In this document: piece by piece, positions 45,749-53,591 of the stretch
Numbering within the stretch: the stretch's first letter is position 1
Layout: each line of letters starts with the position of its first letter
NCBI GenBank assembly: GCA_017405595.1
Contig: JAFRAC010000015.1
Span: forward strand, 62,001-126,000
Direction: 5' to 3'
DNA length: 64,000 nucleotides
Source: Thermoguttaceae bacterium
GTDB taxonomy: Bacteria > Planctomycetota > Planctomycetia > Pirellulales > Thermoguttaceae
The notes under the pieces: model-generated
Database searches by the model: none
Told to the model about the DNA's origin: nothing
The model's input: only the letters and a program-made list of their open reading frames with translations
Made by a program: the position numbers and the translations under genes

Positions 45749-47065
45749 ATGTCCAACGCCGAACGCTTTCCGCATCTGAAGGCCAATGATCCCGAAGTTT
45801 ACGCGCTGATCCAAAAGCAGTGCGAGCTGGAATCGACCACCCTCAAAATGATCGCGTCCGAAAGTTACGCGACCTACGAAGTGATGGAAGCGTGCGGGTC
45901 CCCCTTCACGAACAAATACAGCGAAGGGTATCCCGCCGCCCGTTACTACGAGGGGAACGAGTTCACCGATCAAATCGAAAACCTCGCCCGTGAGCGCGGC
46001 AAGAAGCTCTTCGGCGCCGAGCATATCAATGTTCAGCCCTATTCCGGCTCCCCCGCCAACCAGGCGGTTTACCGCGCCGTGGTCAAGCCGGGCGATAAAG
46101 TAATGGGGATGCCGGTCACCGACGGCGGCCATCTCACCCACGGCTGGAAGGTCAGCTTTTCCGGGATGGACTACGTGCAGGTTCCGTACGGAACGAATCC
46201 CGAAACCGGGAAGATCGACATGGACCAGGTGCGGGAGATCGCCCTCCGCGAACGGCCGAAGATGATCTGGGCGGGAACAAGCGCCTACCCCCTGAAACTC
46301 GATTACGCCGCGTTCGCCGAAATCGCCAAAGAGATCGACGCCTATCTGGTCGCCGATATCGCCCACATCAACGCGCTGATCATCGCCGGGGTTCATCCCG
46401 ATCCGGTCCCCTACTGCGATATCGTCAGCAGCACCTCGCACAAGATGCTCCGCGGCCCGCGCGCCGGTTTCCTCCTCTCGAAAATCGAAGACCGCTACCA
46501 GCAGAAATACTTTGCCGGCAGCAAATTCAATCTGGCGCAGCGGGTCGACCGCGCCGTCTTCCCCGGCCTGCAGGGGGGCCCCCACATGCACGCGATTGCC
46601 GCCATGGCCTCGGCGTTTGCCTACGCGATGACCGACGAGTTCAAGGAATACGGCAAACAGATCGTGAAGAACGCCCGCGCGCTGGTCGGCGCGATTCTCG
46701 AAAAGGGTTACGCGGTCGCTTCGGGCGGAACCGACACGCACCTGGTCATCCTCGATTTCCGCAAGGAGGAGTTCACCGGCAAAGACGTGTCGCAGGCGAT
46801 GGCCAAGTGCGGCATCATCGCGAACTTCAACATGGTTCCGGGCGACCAGCGGAAACCTTCGGTCACCAGCGGCGTGCGTCTCGGCACCCCGTCCCTGACG
46901 AGCCTCGGCATGAAAGAGAACGACATGGTTCAGGTCGCCGACTGGATCGATCAGGTCTGCAAGAATGTCCACGATATCGATGCGGTCGCGCCGCGGATCC
47001 GGGGCGAAATCGCCGAATACCTCAAAGGGTTCGAGGTTCCCGGCATCCGCCCGAAACTGATCTGA
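45749..47065 (+). CDS. glyA: serine hydroxymethyltransferase
   Basis: GlyA converts serine to glycine and charges tetrahydrofolate, using PLP. ATG 45749 gives 438 residues. The PLP lysine is Lys232 in STSHKMLRGPR. Other conserved parts include NKYSEGYPAARYY, SGSPANQAVY near 100, and VHPDPVPYCD. The stretch before the lysine (DIAHINALIIAG) differs from the common DMAHIAGLVAAG, so this is a divergent form but all catalytic features are present. A 13-base-pair hairpin follows the gene. Confidence 0.94.
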   Translation: MSNAERFPHLKANDPEVYALIQKQCELESTTLKMIASESYATYEVMEACGSPFTNKYSEGYPAARYYEGNEFTDQIENLARERGKKLFGAEHINVQPYSGSPANQAVYRAVVKPGDKVMGMPVTDGGHLTHGWKVSFSGMDYVQVPYGTNPETGKIDMDQVREIALRERPKMIWAGTSAYPLKLDYAAFAEIAKEIDAYLVADIAHINALIIAGVHPDPVPYCDIVSSTSHKMLRGPRAGFLLSKIEDRYQQKYFAGSKFNLAQRVDRAVFPGLQGGPHMHAIAAMASAFAYAMTDEFKEYGKQIVKNARALVGAILEKGYAVASGGTDTHLVILDFRKEEFTGKDVSQAMAKCGIIANFNMVPGDQRKPSVTSGVRLGTPSLTSLGMKENDMVQVADWIDQVCKNVHDIDAVAPRIRGEIAEYLKGFEVPGIRPKLI

Positions 47066-47084
47066 ACGCGGCCGCCTCGCCGGC

Positions 47085-47123
47085 CGTGCCGCGCCCGAGC
47101 CAGGAAGTTCCGGGCGCGGCACG
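47085..47123. other. perfect 13-base-pair inverted repeat after glyA
   Basis: CGTGCCGCGCCCG (47085-47097) with CGGGCGCGGCACG (47111-47123). No T run follows, so it may stabilise the mRNA end rather than terminate. Confidence 0.55.
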
Positions 47124-47152
47124 CCTGCAGCCCGCCAATCACACATAACAGG

Positions 47153-48700
47153 ATGAACGGATTCTCCCGGATGAAACTGCGCAAAACTTCGGCGCTCCTT
47201 CTCTTTCTCCTGCTCGGTCCGATACTTCTTCTTACCGTGCTGGGCGTGGTGGCCTACCGCCGCAGCGGCGCCGGGCGCGCCGCCGAAGAGGCCCGCCTCA
47301 CGCAGCTGTTCCGCCTCCGCGCGTCGCTTTGCGATACGGAATTCGTCCGTCCCGGAATCCAGACCTATTTCGGGCTGACCCTCTGCGATATCCGGACCGA
47401 CACCCCGTTCCTCTTCGCTCCGGAAATCCTGGCGCGGCCGGCGGCCGGCGGCCGGCCGAAAGGGGCGCAGCTTTCCCCGGTTCTCGACGAGTTGCGTGTT
47501 GGCGAGTCGCCGCTGCGCGCCCGTCTCGAATCCGGCCCGGAGAGCCCGGACGGACGCGAATGGCTGATTCCCGACCTGTATGTCAAGGCTTCGCAGTGGC
47601 GCGATGCCGCCCCCTTCTTTCACGGGCGCGCGGGGGAGTTCCCCGCCGGAGGGATCCTGCTGCGGATCGGGCGCGTACACTTCATTCCCGACGACGGGCT
47701 GTTCGGGGAGATTGCCGCGGAATACCGCCGGCCCCGCCGCCGGTTCGGCACCGACATTATCGACGAGCTCGCCGCCATCGGTTCCGGGAAGACCGGAACC
47801 GCGCGCAGCGGGGTCTCCCTCTCCGACGAAGTGGTCCGCTACACACAGAACGAGACGGAATCGATTATCGACGACGTGCTCGGTTTCTGGAGCCGCGCCG
47901 AAAGCGACTCGTTTCTTCTGGCGCAGTTCCGGCTGACGGGGATCACCGCCGCCGAACCGGTCCGCCTCGCCCTCTTTCAGGAAGGAGCGCCCGCCGGCGG
48001 CGCGCGGATGACGCCGCCGCTGCGCTGGATGCTCGACTCGGCCGGTTCCCCTTTCCCGACCCGGCTGCTGGCCCTCTTTTCCCCGGTGATGGCCGGATGG
48101 GGCGAGGCGTGCTGGATTACCGGCCGCCTGTCCTCGTTCCCCGAACCGGACGGGGCGTTCGGCCCCCGGCGTCACACGGCCGTACGCAATCTCCTGTTTC
48201 ACGACGCGCGGCTTGAAACACTTTTGAAGAAGGTCACCTCGACCCGGATCGAGGGGAGTCTCGCCCGCCTTTCCGTGACGGAAGGGGAAATTTCGGACGG
48301 CGTCTTTTTCGGCGAGGGGCGCATTCTTCTCACGGATTCCCGGCTGAAAAAGGACTTTTTGATCCGATTCCAGAAAGAGTTCGGCCTTGAATTCCAGCCC
48401 GCCAACACGCTGGTCAACCGGTTCCCCGACGACATGGTTCCGTTCGACCGGGTGATCTTCGATTACACGCTTCGGAAAGAGGGGGCTGCGATCAGGGCCG
48501 CCGGGCCCGATTCCGGCGGGGTCGCGGGGGTCAGCCAGTCGACTTCCCCGCAATACCGGTTCCTGCTGCCGGCCTCGGGCGAAAAGACGGTCCCCTATCC
48601 TGTATTGCTCGGCACCCTGGCCGAAGGGGACGAAAACGGTTTCTGGACCTCGTTTTACCGTGACGCCCTGAACCACCTGCCGGTACCGGAAGAGGAATAG
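47153..48700 (+). CDS. membrane-anchored protein of unknown function
   Basis: A 515-residue protein with one membrane segment near the N-terminus (about 12-35, LLLFLLLGPILLLTVLGVV), then a large soluble part outside the cytoplasm. It has beta-strand rich stretches and an R/E/P/A composition, but no enzyme motif that I recognise. The overall shape resembles AsmA-like or planctomycete-specific envelope proteins. It follows glyA on the same strand after 87 bases. Function unknown. Confidence 0.62.
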   Translation: MNGFSRMKLRKTSALLLFLLLGPILLLTVLGVVAYRRSGAGRAAEEARLTQLFRLRASLCDTEFVRPGIQTYFGLTLCDIRTDTPFLFAPEILARPAAGGRPKGAQLSPVLDELRVGESPLRARLESGPESPDGREWLIPDLYVKASQWRDAAPFFHGRAGEFPAGGILLRIGRVHFIPDDGLFGEIAAEYRRPRRRFGTDIIDELAAIGSGKTGTARSGVSLSDEVVRYTQNETESIIDDVLGFWSRAESDSFLLAQFRLTGITAAEPVRLALFQEGAPAGGARMTPPLRWMLDSAGSPFPTRLLALFSPVMAGWGEACWITGRLSSFPEPDGAFGPRRHTAVRNLLFHDARLETLLKKVTSTRIEGSLARLSVTEGEISDGVFFGEGRILLTDSRLKKDFLIRFQKEFGLEFQPANTLVNRFPDDMVPFDRVIFDYTLRKEGAAIRAAGPDSGGVAGVSQSTSPQYRFLLPASGEKTVPYPVLLGTLAEGDENGFWTSFYRDALNHLPVPEEE

Positions 48701-48811
48701 CGGTACGCCGAAATCCCCCGCGCGGAAAAGCCGGTCCGGGCGGCGGGGGTCAGGATTCAGGGAACAAAAACGGCGCGCGGAAAAGGGGCGCTGGCGGGAA
48801 AGAGAAAAGTG

Positions 48812-49057
48812 TTACTTTTCGCGGTAGATGATACGGCCGCGGTCCATGTCGTAGGGGCTGATTTCAACCTGGACATGGTCGCCGGGAACAACGCGGATAC
48901 GGAACTTGCGCATCTTGCCGGCGAGCCGGCAGAGGACGATATGGTCCATATCGTCTAACTTGACGCGGAACGCGCCGCGCACTTCTTCGGTCACCACCCC
49001 GGTCAGCTGGATGGCTTCTTCCTTTAATTTTTGATCTCGTTTCTGCTCGTTACTCAA
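48812..49057 (-). CDS. infA: translation initiation factor IF-1
   Basis: IF-1 binds the ribosomal A site and stabilises initiation. The start is TTG at 49057 with AAGGAG upstream, giving 81 residues; this is a little longer than the usual 72. The OB-fold core is typical: [37 protein letters not shown] and [15 protein letters not shown]. It stands alone under a near-consensus promoter, separate from the ribosomal protein clusters. Confidence 0.95.
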   Translation of the reverse strand: MSNEQKRDQKLKEEAIQLTGVVTEEVRGAFRVKLDDMDHIVLCRLAGKMRKFRIRVVPGDHVQVEISPYDMDRGRIIYREK

Positions 49058-49167
49058 GATTTTTCTCCTTCTGAAAGTGACCGCGGCCGCGCCGGACGCC
49101 CGGCACAAAGCGCGGGGGGAACCCGCACAGCCCAATGGCTGAGGCCGCCGAATAACGCTTATCCCGG

Positions 49168-49196
49168 ATTATACACCTTTTTTAACACTTTGGCAA
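49168..49196 (-). promoter_or_regulatory. promoter of infA
   Basis: Minus strand TTGCCA (49191-49196), exactly 17 bases, perfect TATAAT (49168-49173), about 110 bases before the TTG start. Confidence 0.75.
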
Positions 49197-49216
49197 ATGG
49201 GGGCACACCGAAGGAA

Positions 49217-50434
49217 TCAGCGCCAGACGAGGGTTTCGGGAAGGGGAGCGCCGAGATTTTCACAGCCGTCCGGCGTGACGACCACCATGTCTTCGACACG
49301 GATCCCGCCGTATTTTTTGGAATAGAGGCCCGGTTCGACCGAAACGATGTCGCCGGCCATCAGTTCCGGCCCGCCGATATCGAGCAGCGGCGGCTCGTGG
49401 CACGCCAGGCCGAGCCCGTGACCGGTTCCGTGGGTGAGCCGGATTTCGTTCTGCGCTTCGGCGCTTCCCGGAGCGGCGTAGCCGAACCCGGCCTTTTCGA
49501 GCGCGGCAACGGCGGCGCGGTGCACCTCTTCCCCCGTCACGCCGGGACGGATCGCCTGCTGGGCGGCGCGTTTGGCCGCCGAAACGGCGGCGAGCATTTC
49601 GGCGTAGACCGGCGCGATTTCGCCGTTGACGACGGTGCGGGTGCAGTCCCCGAAATAGTGGGTGGCGCGGCTGCGGGGGAAGATATCGACGATCACCGGC
49701 TCGTTCCGGTAAAGAGGGCCGTAACCGAGCGAATGGCAGTCGCCCCCGTCCTTCTTTCCGGCGACGATCGACGATTCCGGATTGGAGAACCCGGCGTCGA
49801 GAAGGAGCTTGTCGATGACCCCGCGCATCCGTTCCGAGGTCAGCGGGCTCCCTTCGTAAAGGAGAACCCCGTCGGCACCGGATTCGGCCGACCCGATAAT
49901 CCGGCATGCCGCCGCCATGACCGTTTCGGTCGTGTGCTGAGAGGCGCGGACCGCGTCGATTTCCCACGCGGCCTTCTGCCGCCGTTCGGCGATTCCCCGT
50001 TCGATATCGCACCGGACGGCGATCCCCGCCCGGGAGATCATTTCGGCGTAGATGAGCGGCAGGGTGCGGTCGGCGGTCACCGAACCGGCGCCGTACCGGC
50101 GGAGCGCCTCGGCGCCGCTCTGCGCGGTCGCGGTTTCGCGGTCGCCGGAAAGCCCCTCTTCCGGCCGGAAATCGGCGGGGGACGCGACAAAATCGACCGA
50201 CGCCGAAGCTGCCGCCCGCTCGTTTTCGATGTCGCGCAGAATCAGGAGTTTCACCGAACGGCGGGGATTTTCGGCGGACTCGCGGTAAGAGGCCGGACGC
50301 GCTTCCCGAACAACAAGATTCGGGTCCGGGAACTCGATCAGGACCGCGGGATCCCCCGCCGAAAAGCGGATCTGGCGGTAAAGCGCGGGATTGTCGGCAG
50401 GAATCCCCGCCGTAATGAACAGTGTGTCACTCAT
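49217..50434 (-). CDS. M24-family metallopeptidase (Xaa-Pro peptidase-like)
   Basis: M24 enzymes cut N-terminal residues, often before proline, with two metal ions. The 405-residue protein carries the expected ligands: Asp in IVDIFPR, Asp in GDCTRT, His in HGTGHGLGL, Glu in EPGLY and Glu in RVEDMVV. The N-terminal half is divergent, as in creatinase-type members. It is 28 bases downstream of the polytopic membrane protein on the same strand, so cotranscribed. Whether it is a peptidase on short peptides or another amidohydrolase cannot be told. Confidence 0.87.
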   Translation of the reverse strand: MSDTLFITAGIPADNPALYRQIRFSAGDPAVLIEFPDPNLVVREARPASYRESAENPRRSVKLLILRDIENERAAASASVDFVASPADFRPEEGLSGDRETATAQSGAEALRRYGAGSVTADRTLPLIYAEMISRAGIAVRCDIERGIAERRQKAAWEIDAVRASQHTTETVMAAACRIIGSAESGADGVLLYEGSPLTSERMRGVIDKLLLDAGFSNPESSIVAGKKDGGDCHSLGYGPLYRNEPVIVDIFPRSRATHYFGDCTRTVVNGEIAPVYAEMLAAVSAAKRAAQQAIRPGVTGEEVHRAAVAALEKAGFGYAAPGSAEAQNEIRLTHGTGHGLGLACHEPPLLDIGGPELMAGDIVSVEPGLYSKKYGGIRVEDMVVVTPDGCENLGAPLPETLVWR

Positions 50435-50462
50435 CGTTTTTCACTCGATCGGAAAGAGCCGG

Positions 50463-51992
50463 TTAGATTTCAATGACGGTCGTCTGAGCGACGCGGTCTT
50501 CCAGGTTCGGCCGGAAAAAGGTCAGCAGCAGCAGCGGCAGATACCACCCCATATAGAGCCCGCCGAGGTTCCCCATCCAGAACTGCACGCCGAGCATCAG
50601 AAGCGCCGAGCAGGCGATGAGGGTGGCCAGGTTCTTCTGCGGCGGCCAGAGGCAGAGACCGAAACAGATCACCAGATAAGCGGCAATGATCGGGATCCGG
50701 TAGTAGACCGGCAGGAACGCCCAGATTCCGGCCGGCACGGTAAGGCACATCGAGTGCAGGCCGAACATCGAGGCGAGCTGTTCGGAATAGGGCCCGTAGT
50801 CGGCGGGCGAGAACATCAGCAGAAGCCCCATCAGCATGACCGCCGAAAAAGTTCCGACCAGGAACCGGCGGAACCCCCGCTTCAGGTAGAAGCCGCACCA
50901 GAGCGGAATCAGGAAGAAGGGGTAGAAGACCAGGCAGGCGGCCATCCCGATCAGAAAGCCGCTGAAGAACGGGCGGCGGTAGATTGCGACCGCCATCACG
51001 AGGAGCATGCCGGGAACGACATTCTCGAGGCTTCCGGGCATCTGGTTCACGTAGGGGAGGAGCAGGTAGACCATTGCGGCGGCGAAACCCATTTTCAGGT
51101 TTCCGAAATGGAAGTGCCCCACCGCGACCAGCCCCCAGACGACGCCGAACTGCGCCAGCAGAATGAAGCTGATCAGGAAAAACTCGTCGAGCGCCGGCGT
51201 GCGGTTCAGATCGTCTTCGGAAAGGGCGGCGTGCGTCCGGTTATAGTCTTCGACCGTCATCCGGCCGTTCGGTTCCGCGGGAAGCGCCGCAACGCGTTCG
51301 GGTTCCGCCGGAACGGGCGCGGCCGACGGGGTCCTCCCCCCCAGAAAGGCGCTGAACTTCGCCGACATCGCGCCGTGGATAAACGGGCCGATCTGGCTGC
51401 CGTGCAGGACGACCGGAACGGAAACGTTCCGTGCGGCGGCGGCCAGTTTCGCTTCGATCTGGTCCTGAATCTCTTTGGAAGGGAGAAAGATCTCTTCGGT
51501 CTTGCGGCTGAGCAGGTAGAACGGCCGGTAACCCGGATTTTCCATCACCGGGTCCGGTTTTCCCGTCCGGAGATCGCGGAGGGCGCGGGTGGTGATCAGC
51601 TGATCGAGCCGGATGGTGCGGGGCGTCTCGACCCGGTCGCCCCGGCAGAGGAGGAGGTTCGGGACGAAAAAGACGATCAGCATGACGATTGCGAAGATCA
51701 TCCCCGACAGCGCCAGGTTCGGTTCCAGCAGGGGCCGGCGCGTCATGAACAGGTCGGCGAAAAGGCGCAGGAAGAAGATCAGCCCCGCCGCGTGGATCCA
51801 GAGAAACCCGAGCCGGACCTGCCCCATCGAGATGTAGAGGAGCCCCGGCGTCGAGATGATCAGGCAGAGGATATCGAAATTGCGGATCGAAAAAATGCGG
51901 CTGAACCGGAAAAAGGTCGCCAGAATCATCAGCGACGAGAGGTAGAACCACGTGGTGGGCAGCATCTCGTACTGAAAGAGTGAGGTCGGCAT
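50463..51992 (-). CDS. polytopic membrane protein of unknown function
   Basis: A 509-residue protein with about ten hydrophobic segments: four in the first 120 residues, then a long hydrophilic region (about 125-265) and at least six in the C-terminal half. Family not certain; it has the general look of GT-C-type or other lipid-linked glycosyltransferase membrane proteins but no catalytic motif that I can name. It heads a unit with the M24 peptidase gene. The 274-base region before it contains potential alternative RNA structures (see 52001-52086). Confidence 0.65.
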   Translation of the reverse strand: MPTSLFQYEMLPTTWFYLSSLMILATFFRFSRIFSIRNFDILCLIISTPGLLYISMGQVRLGFLWIHAAGLIFFLRLFADLFMTRRPLLEPNLALSGMIFAIVMLIVFFVPNLLLCRGDRVETPRTIRLDQLITTRALRDLRTGKPDPVMENPGYRPFYLLSRKTEEIFLPSKEIQDQIEAKLAAAARNVSVPVVLHGSQIGPFIHGAMSAKFSAFLGGRTPSAAPVPAEPERVAALPAEPNGRMTVEDYNRTHAALSEDDLNRTPALDEFFLISFILLAQFGVVWGLVAVGHFHFGNLKMGFAAAMVYLLLPYVNQMPGSLENVVPGMLLVMAVAIYRRPFFSGFLIGMAACLVFYPFFLIPLWCGFYLKRGFRRFLVGTFSAVMLMGLLLMFSPADYGPYSEQLASMFGLHSMCLTVPAGIWAFLPVYYRIPIIAAYLVICFGLCLWPPQKNLATLIACSALLMLGVQFWMGNLGGLYMGWYLPLLLLTFFRPNLEDRVAQTTVIEI

Positions 51993-52000
51993 CGGTCTGT

Positions 52001-52086
52001 CCGCTTTTAAAAAAATCCGGTTCCGTTTCGTTCACCCTCTTTCGAGCGACGCTTGCGCGAAAACGGTTCCCAAAAGAGAGGGTGAA
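52001..52086 (-). other. structured leader upstream of the polytopic membrane-protein gene
   Basis: On the minus strand TTCACCCTCT (52077-52086) can pair with AGAGGGTGAA (52031-52040), ten bases. The internal CCGTTTTCG (52058-52066) could instead pair with CGAAACGG (52023-52030). Seven U's follow (about 52010-52016). The two pairings exclude each other, as in attenuators. Speculative. Confidence 0.3.
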
Positions 52087-52174
52087 AATGATGAATCGCA
52101 AAAAGAGCGCGTTCGGCGCCCGAGGAAACGACCCGGCGCCCTTTCGGCCGTCGGCGGGTCGGCGCGGGAAGAAA

Positions 52175-52201
52175 GGGGAAGCTCTGTGCAGAGCTCGCCC
52201 C
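52175..52201 (-). terminator. possible terminator after apgM
   Basis: GGGG (52175-52178) and AGCTCTG (52180-52186) pair with CAGAGCT (52189-52195) and CCCC (52198-52201). The minus-strand tail is only TTTCTT; on the plus strand six T's lie ten bases beyond. Confidence 0.4.
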
Positions 52202-52266
52202 TCCCCCACCTTTTTTATCGGTAAATTTTCCCGTTTAAATCGAGATAAAACACCGGAATACCCGGC

Positions 52267-53520
52267 CTAGTTCAAATCTCCGGTGAACCGCGCCATCAGC
52301 TCGAATCCGCGGCTGAACGCGTACCGGGAAGTTTCGGCGGTCTTTTCGCAGAAGCTCCCCTGCCCGGCGGCCGGCCCGATATCGCTCCCGGCCATGATCC
52401 ACGGCACGAAACCGCGGGAATGGGTTTTGGTCGCGATCGGCGTCGGATGGTCGGGAGAGACGAAAACGCGCCAGTCGGGGAAACTCCGCAGTTTTTCCAG
52501 GATCGGGGGAAGGACTTTCGCGTCGATATCGGCCAGCGCCTGGAGTTTCTTTTCGAGGCTCCCTTCGTGCGAGGCCTCGTCGGTCGCCTCGACATGAACC
52601 GCGACCAGGTCGTACCGGTCGAGCGCCCGCGCGGCGTATTCACCTTTGGCGGCGTAGTCGGTATCGACGTAGCCGGTAATGTTCGGCACATCGATCACAT
52701 CCCATTCCAGAAGGGCGGCAATCCCGCGGAGCAGGTCGACCGCCGAAATCATGCTGCCGCGGATTCCGCCGTAGCACTGGGCGAAAGGACGCAGATCGGG
52801 GCGTTTCCCCTGCCCCCAGAGCCAGGCGCAAGTTGCCGGAAGTTTCCCTTCGGCGATCCGCTTCCGGTTGACCGGATGGCCGGCGAGGAACGTTTCGGTG
52901 CGCCGCATCAGTTCAAGGACGGCCGCCCCGCCCTGACCGGCGGGGAGCGCCTGCGCGTAGTCCCGGTCGGTATAATCGTGCGGAGGATAGGTTTTCGTCT
53001 CCTGCGAAAAGAGCGCGCGGCCGGCGTCGCTGTCGGGCCGGAAAACCATGAGGTTGCGGTAACTGACCCCCGGAAAGAATTCGACCGTGCCGGTGCCGGG
53101 CGCGATTTCGCTCCAGCAGGGGGCGATTTCGCTCTGTAGGCCGGCAAGAATCTCTTTCGCTTCGGGCGAAGTGATATGCCCGGCGGTAAAGCTCTTCATT
53201 TTGCCCGCTTCCAGGCAGACCAGATTGCACCGGAACGCCCAGTCGTCGGCGCCGAGACTGACCCCCTGCGCCACCGCCTCCAGGGGGGCGCGGCCGGTAT
53301 AGTAGTCGGCGGGATTGTAGCCGAACAGGCTCAGGTTCGCCACATCGGAACCGGGGGTGAACCCGTCGGGCACGTTAAAGGAACGGCCGATGACCCCCGT
53401 TCGGGCCAGCGCGTTCATGTTCGGAATGTCGGCGGCTTCCAGCGGCGTCTTTCCGCCGAGCGAATCGATCGGTTCGTCGGCGCACCCGTCGGGGATGATG
53501 ATCGCGTATTTTCGGGACAT
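52267..53520 (-). CDS. 2,3-bisphosphoglycerate-independent phosphoglycerate mutase, archaeal type (ApgM)
   Basis: These proteins belong to the alkaline-phosphatase superfamily. The 417-residue protein begins YAIIIPDGCADEP, contains TPGSDVANLSLFGYNP and TGRAPLEAVAQG, and near the end VAVHVEATDEASHEG and VSPDHPTP with the metal residues. Members act as phosphoglycerate mutases; some bacterial ones have been proposed as homoserine kinases. The neighbour here is transketolase (71 bases upstream on the same strand), a central carbon context that favours phosphoglycerate mutase. No threonine genes are nearby. Confidence 0.85.
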   Translation of the reverse strand: MSRKYAIIIPDGCADEPIDSLGGKTPLEAADIPNMNALARTGVIGRSFNVPDGFTPGSDVANLSLFGYNPADYYTGRAPLEAVAQGVSLGADDWAFRCNLVCLEAGKMKSFTAGHITSPEAKEILAGLQSEIAPCWSEIAPGTGTVEFFPGVSYRNLMVFRPDSDAGRALFSQETKTYPPHDYTDRDYAQALPAGQGGAAVLELMRRTETFLAGHPVNRKRIAEGKLPATCAWLWGQGKRPDLRPFAQCYGGIRGSMISAVDLLRGIAALLEWDVIDVPNITGYVDTDYAAKGEYAARALDRYDLVAVHVEATDEASHEGSLEKKLQALADIDAKVLPPILEKLRSFPDWRVFVSPDHPTPIATKTHSRGFVPWIMAGSDIGPAAGQGSFCEKTAETSRYAFSRGFELMARFTGDLN

Positions 53521-53591
53521 AACAGATTCCTTTTTTCAGCGGCCGACGGCGAACCCGAGGAATCCGGGTCTGCCGGCGGCGCGGTTGTGTA

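Noticed and set aside
45587..48676. 1029-codon open frame antisense to glyA and its neighbour
   Set aside because: Covers glyA and an exported protein gene; compositional shadow.
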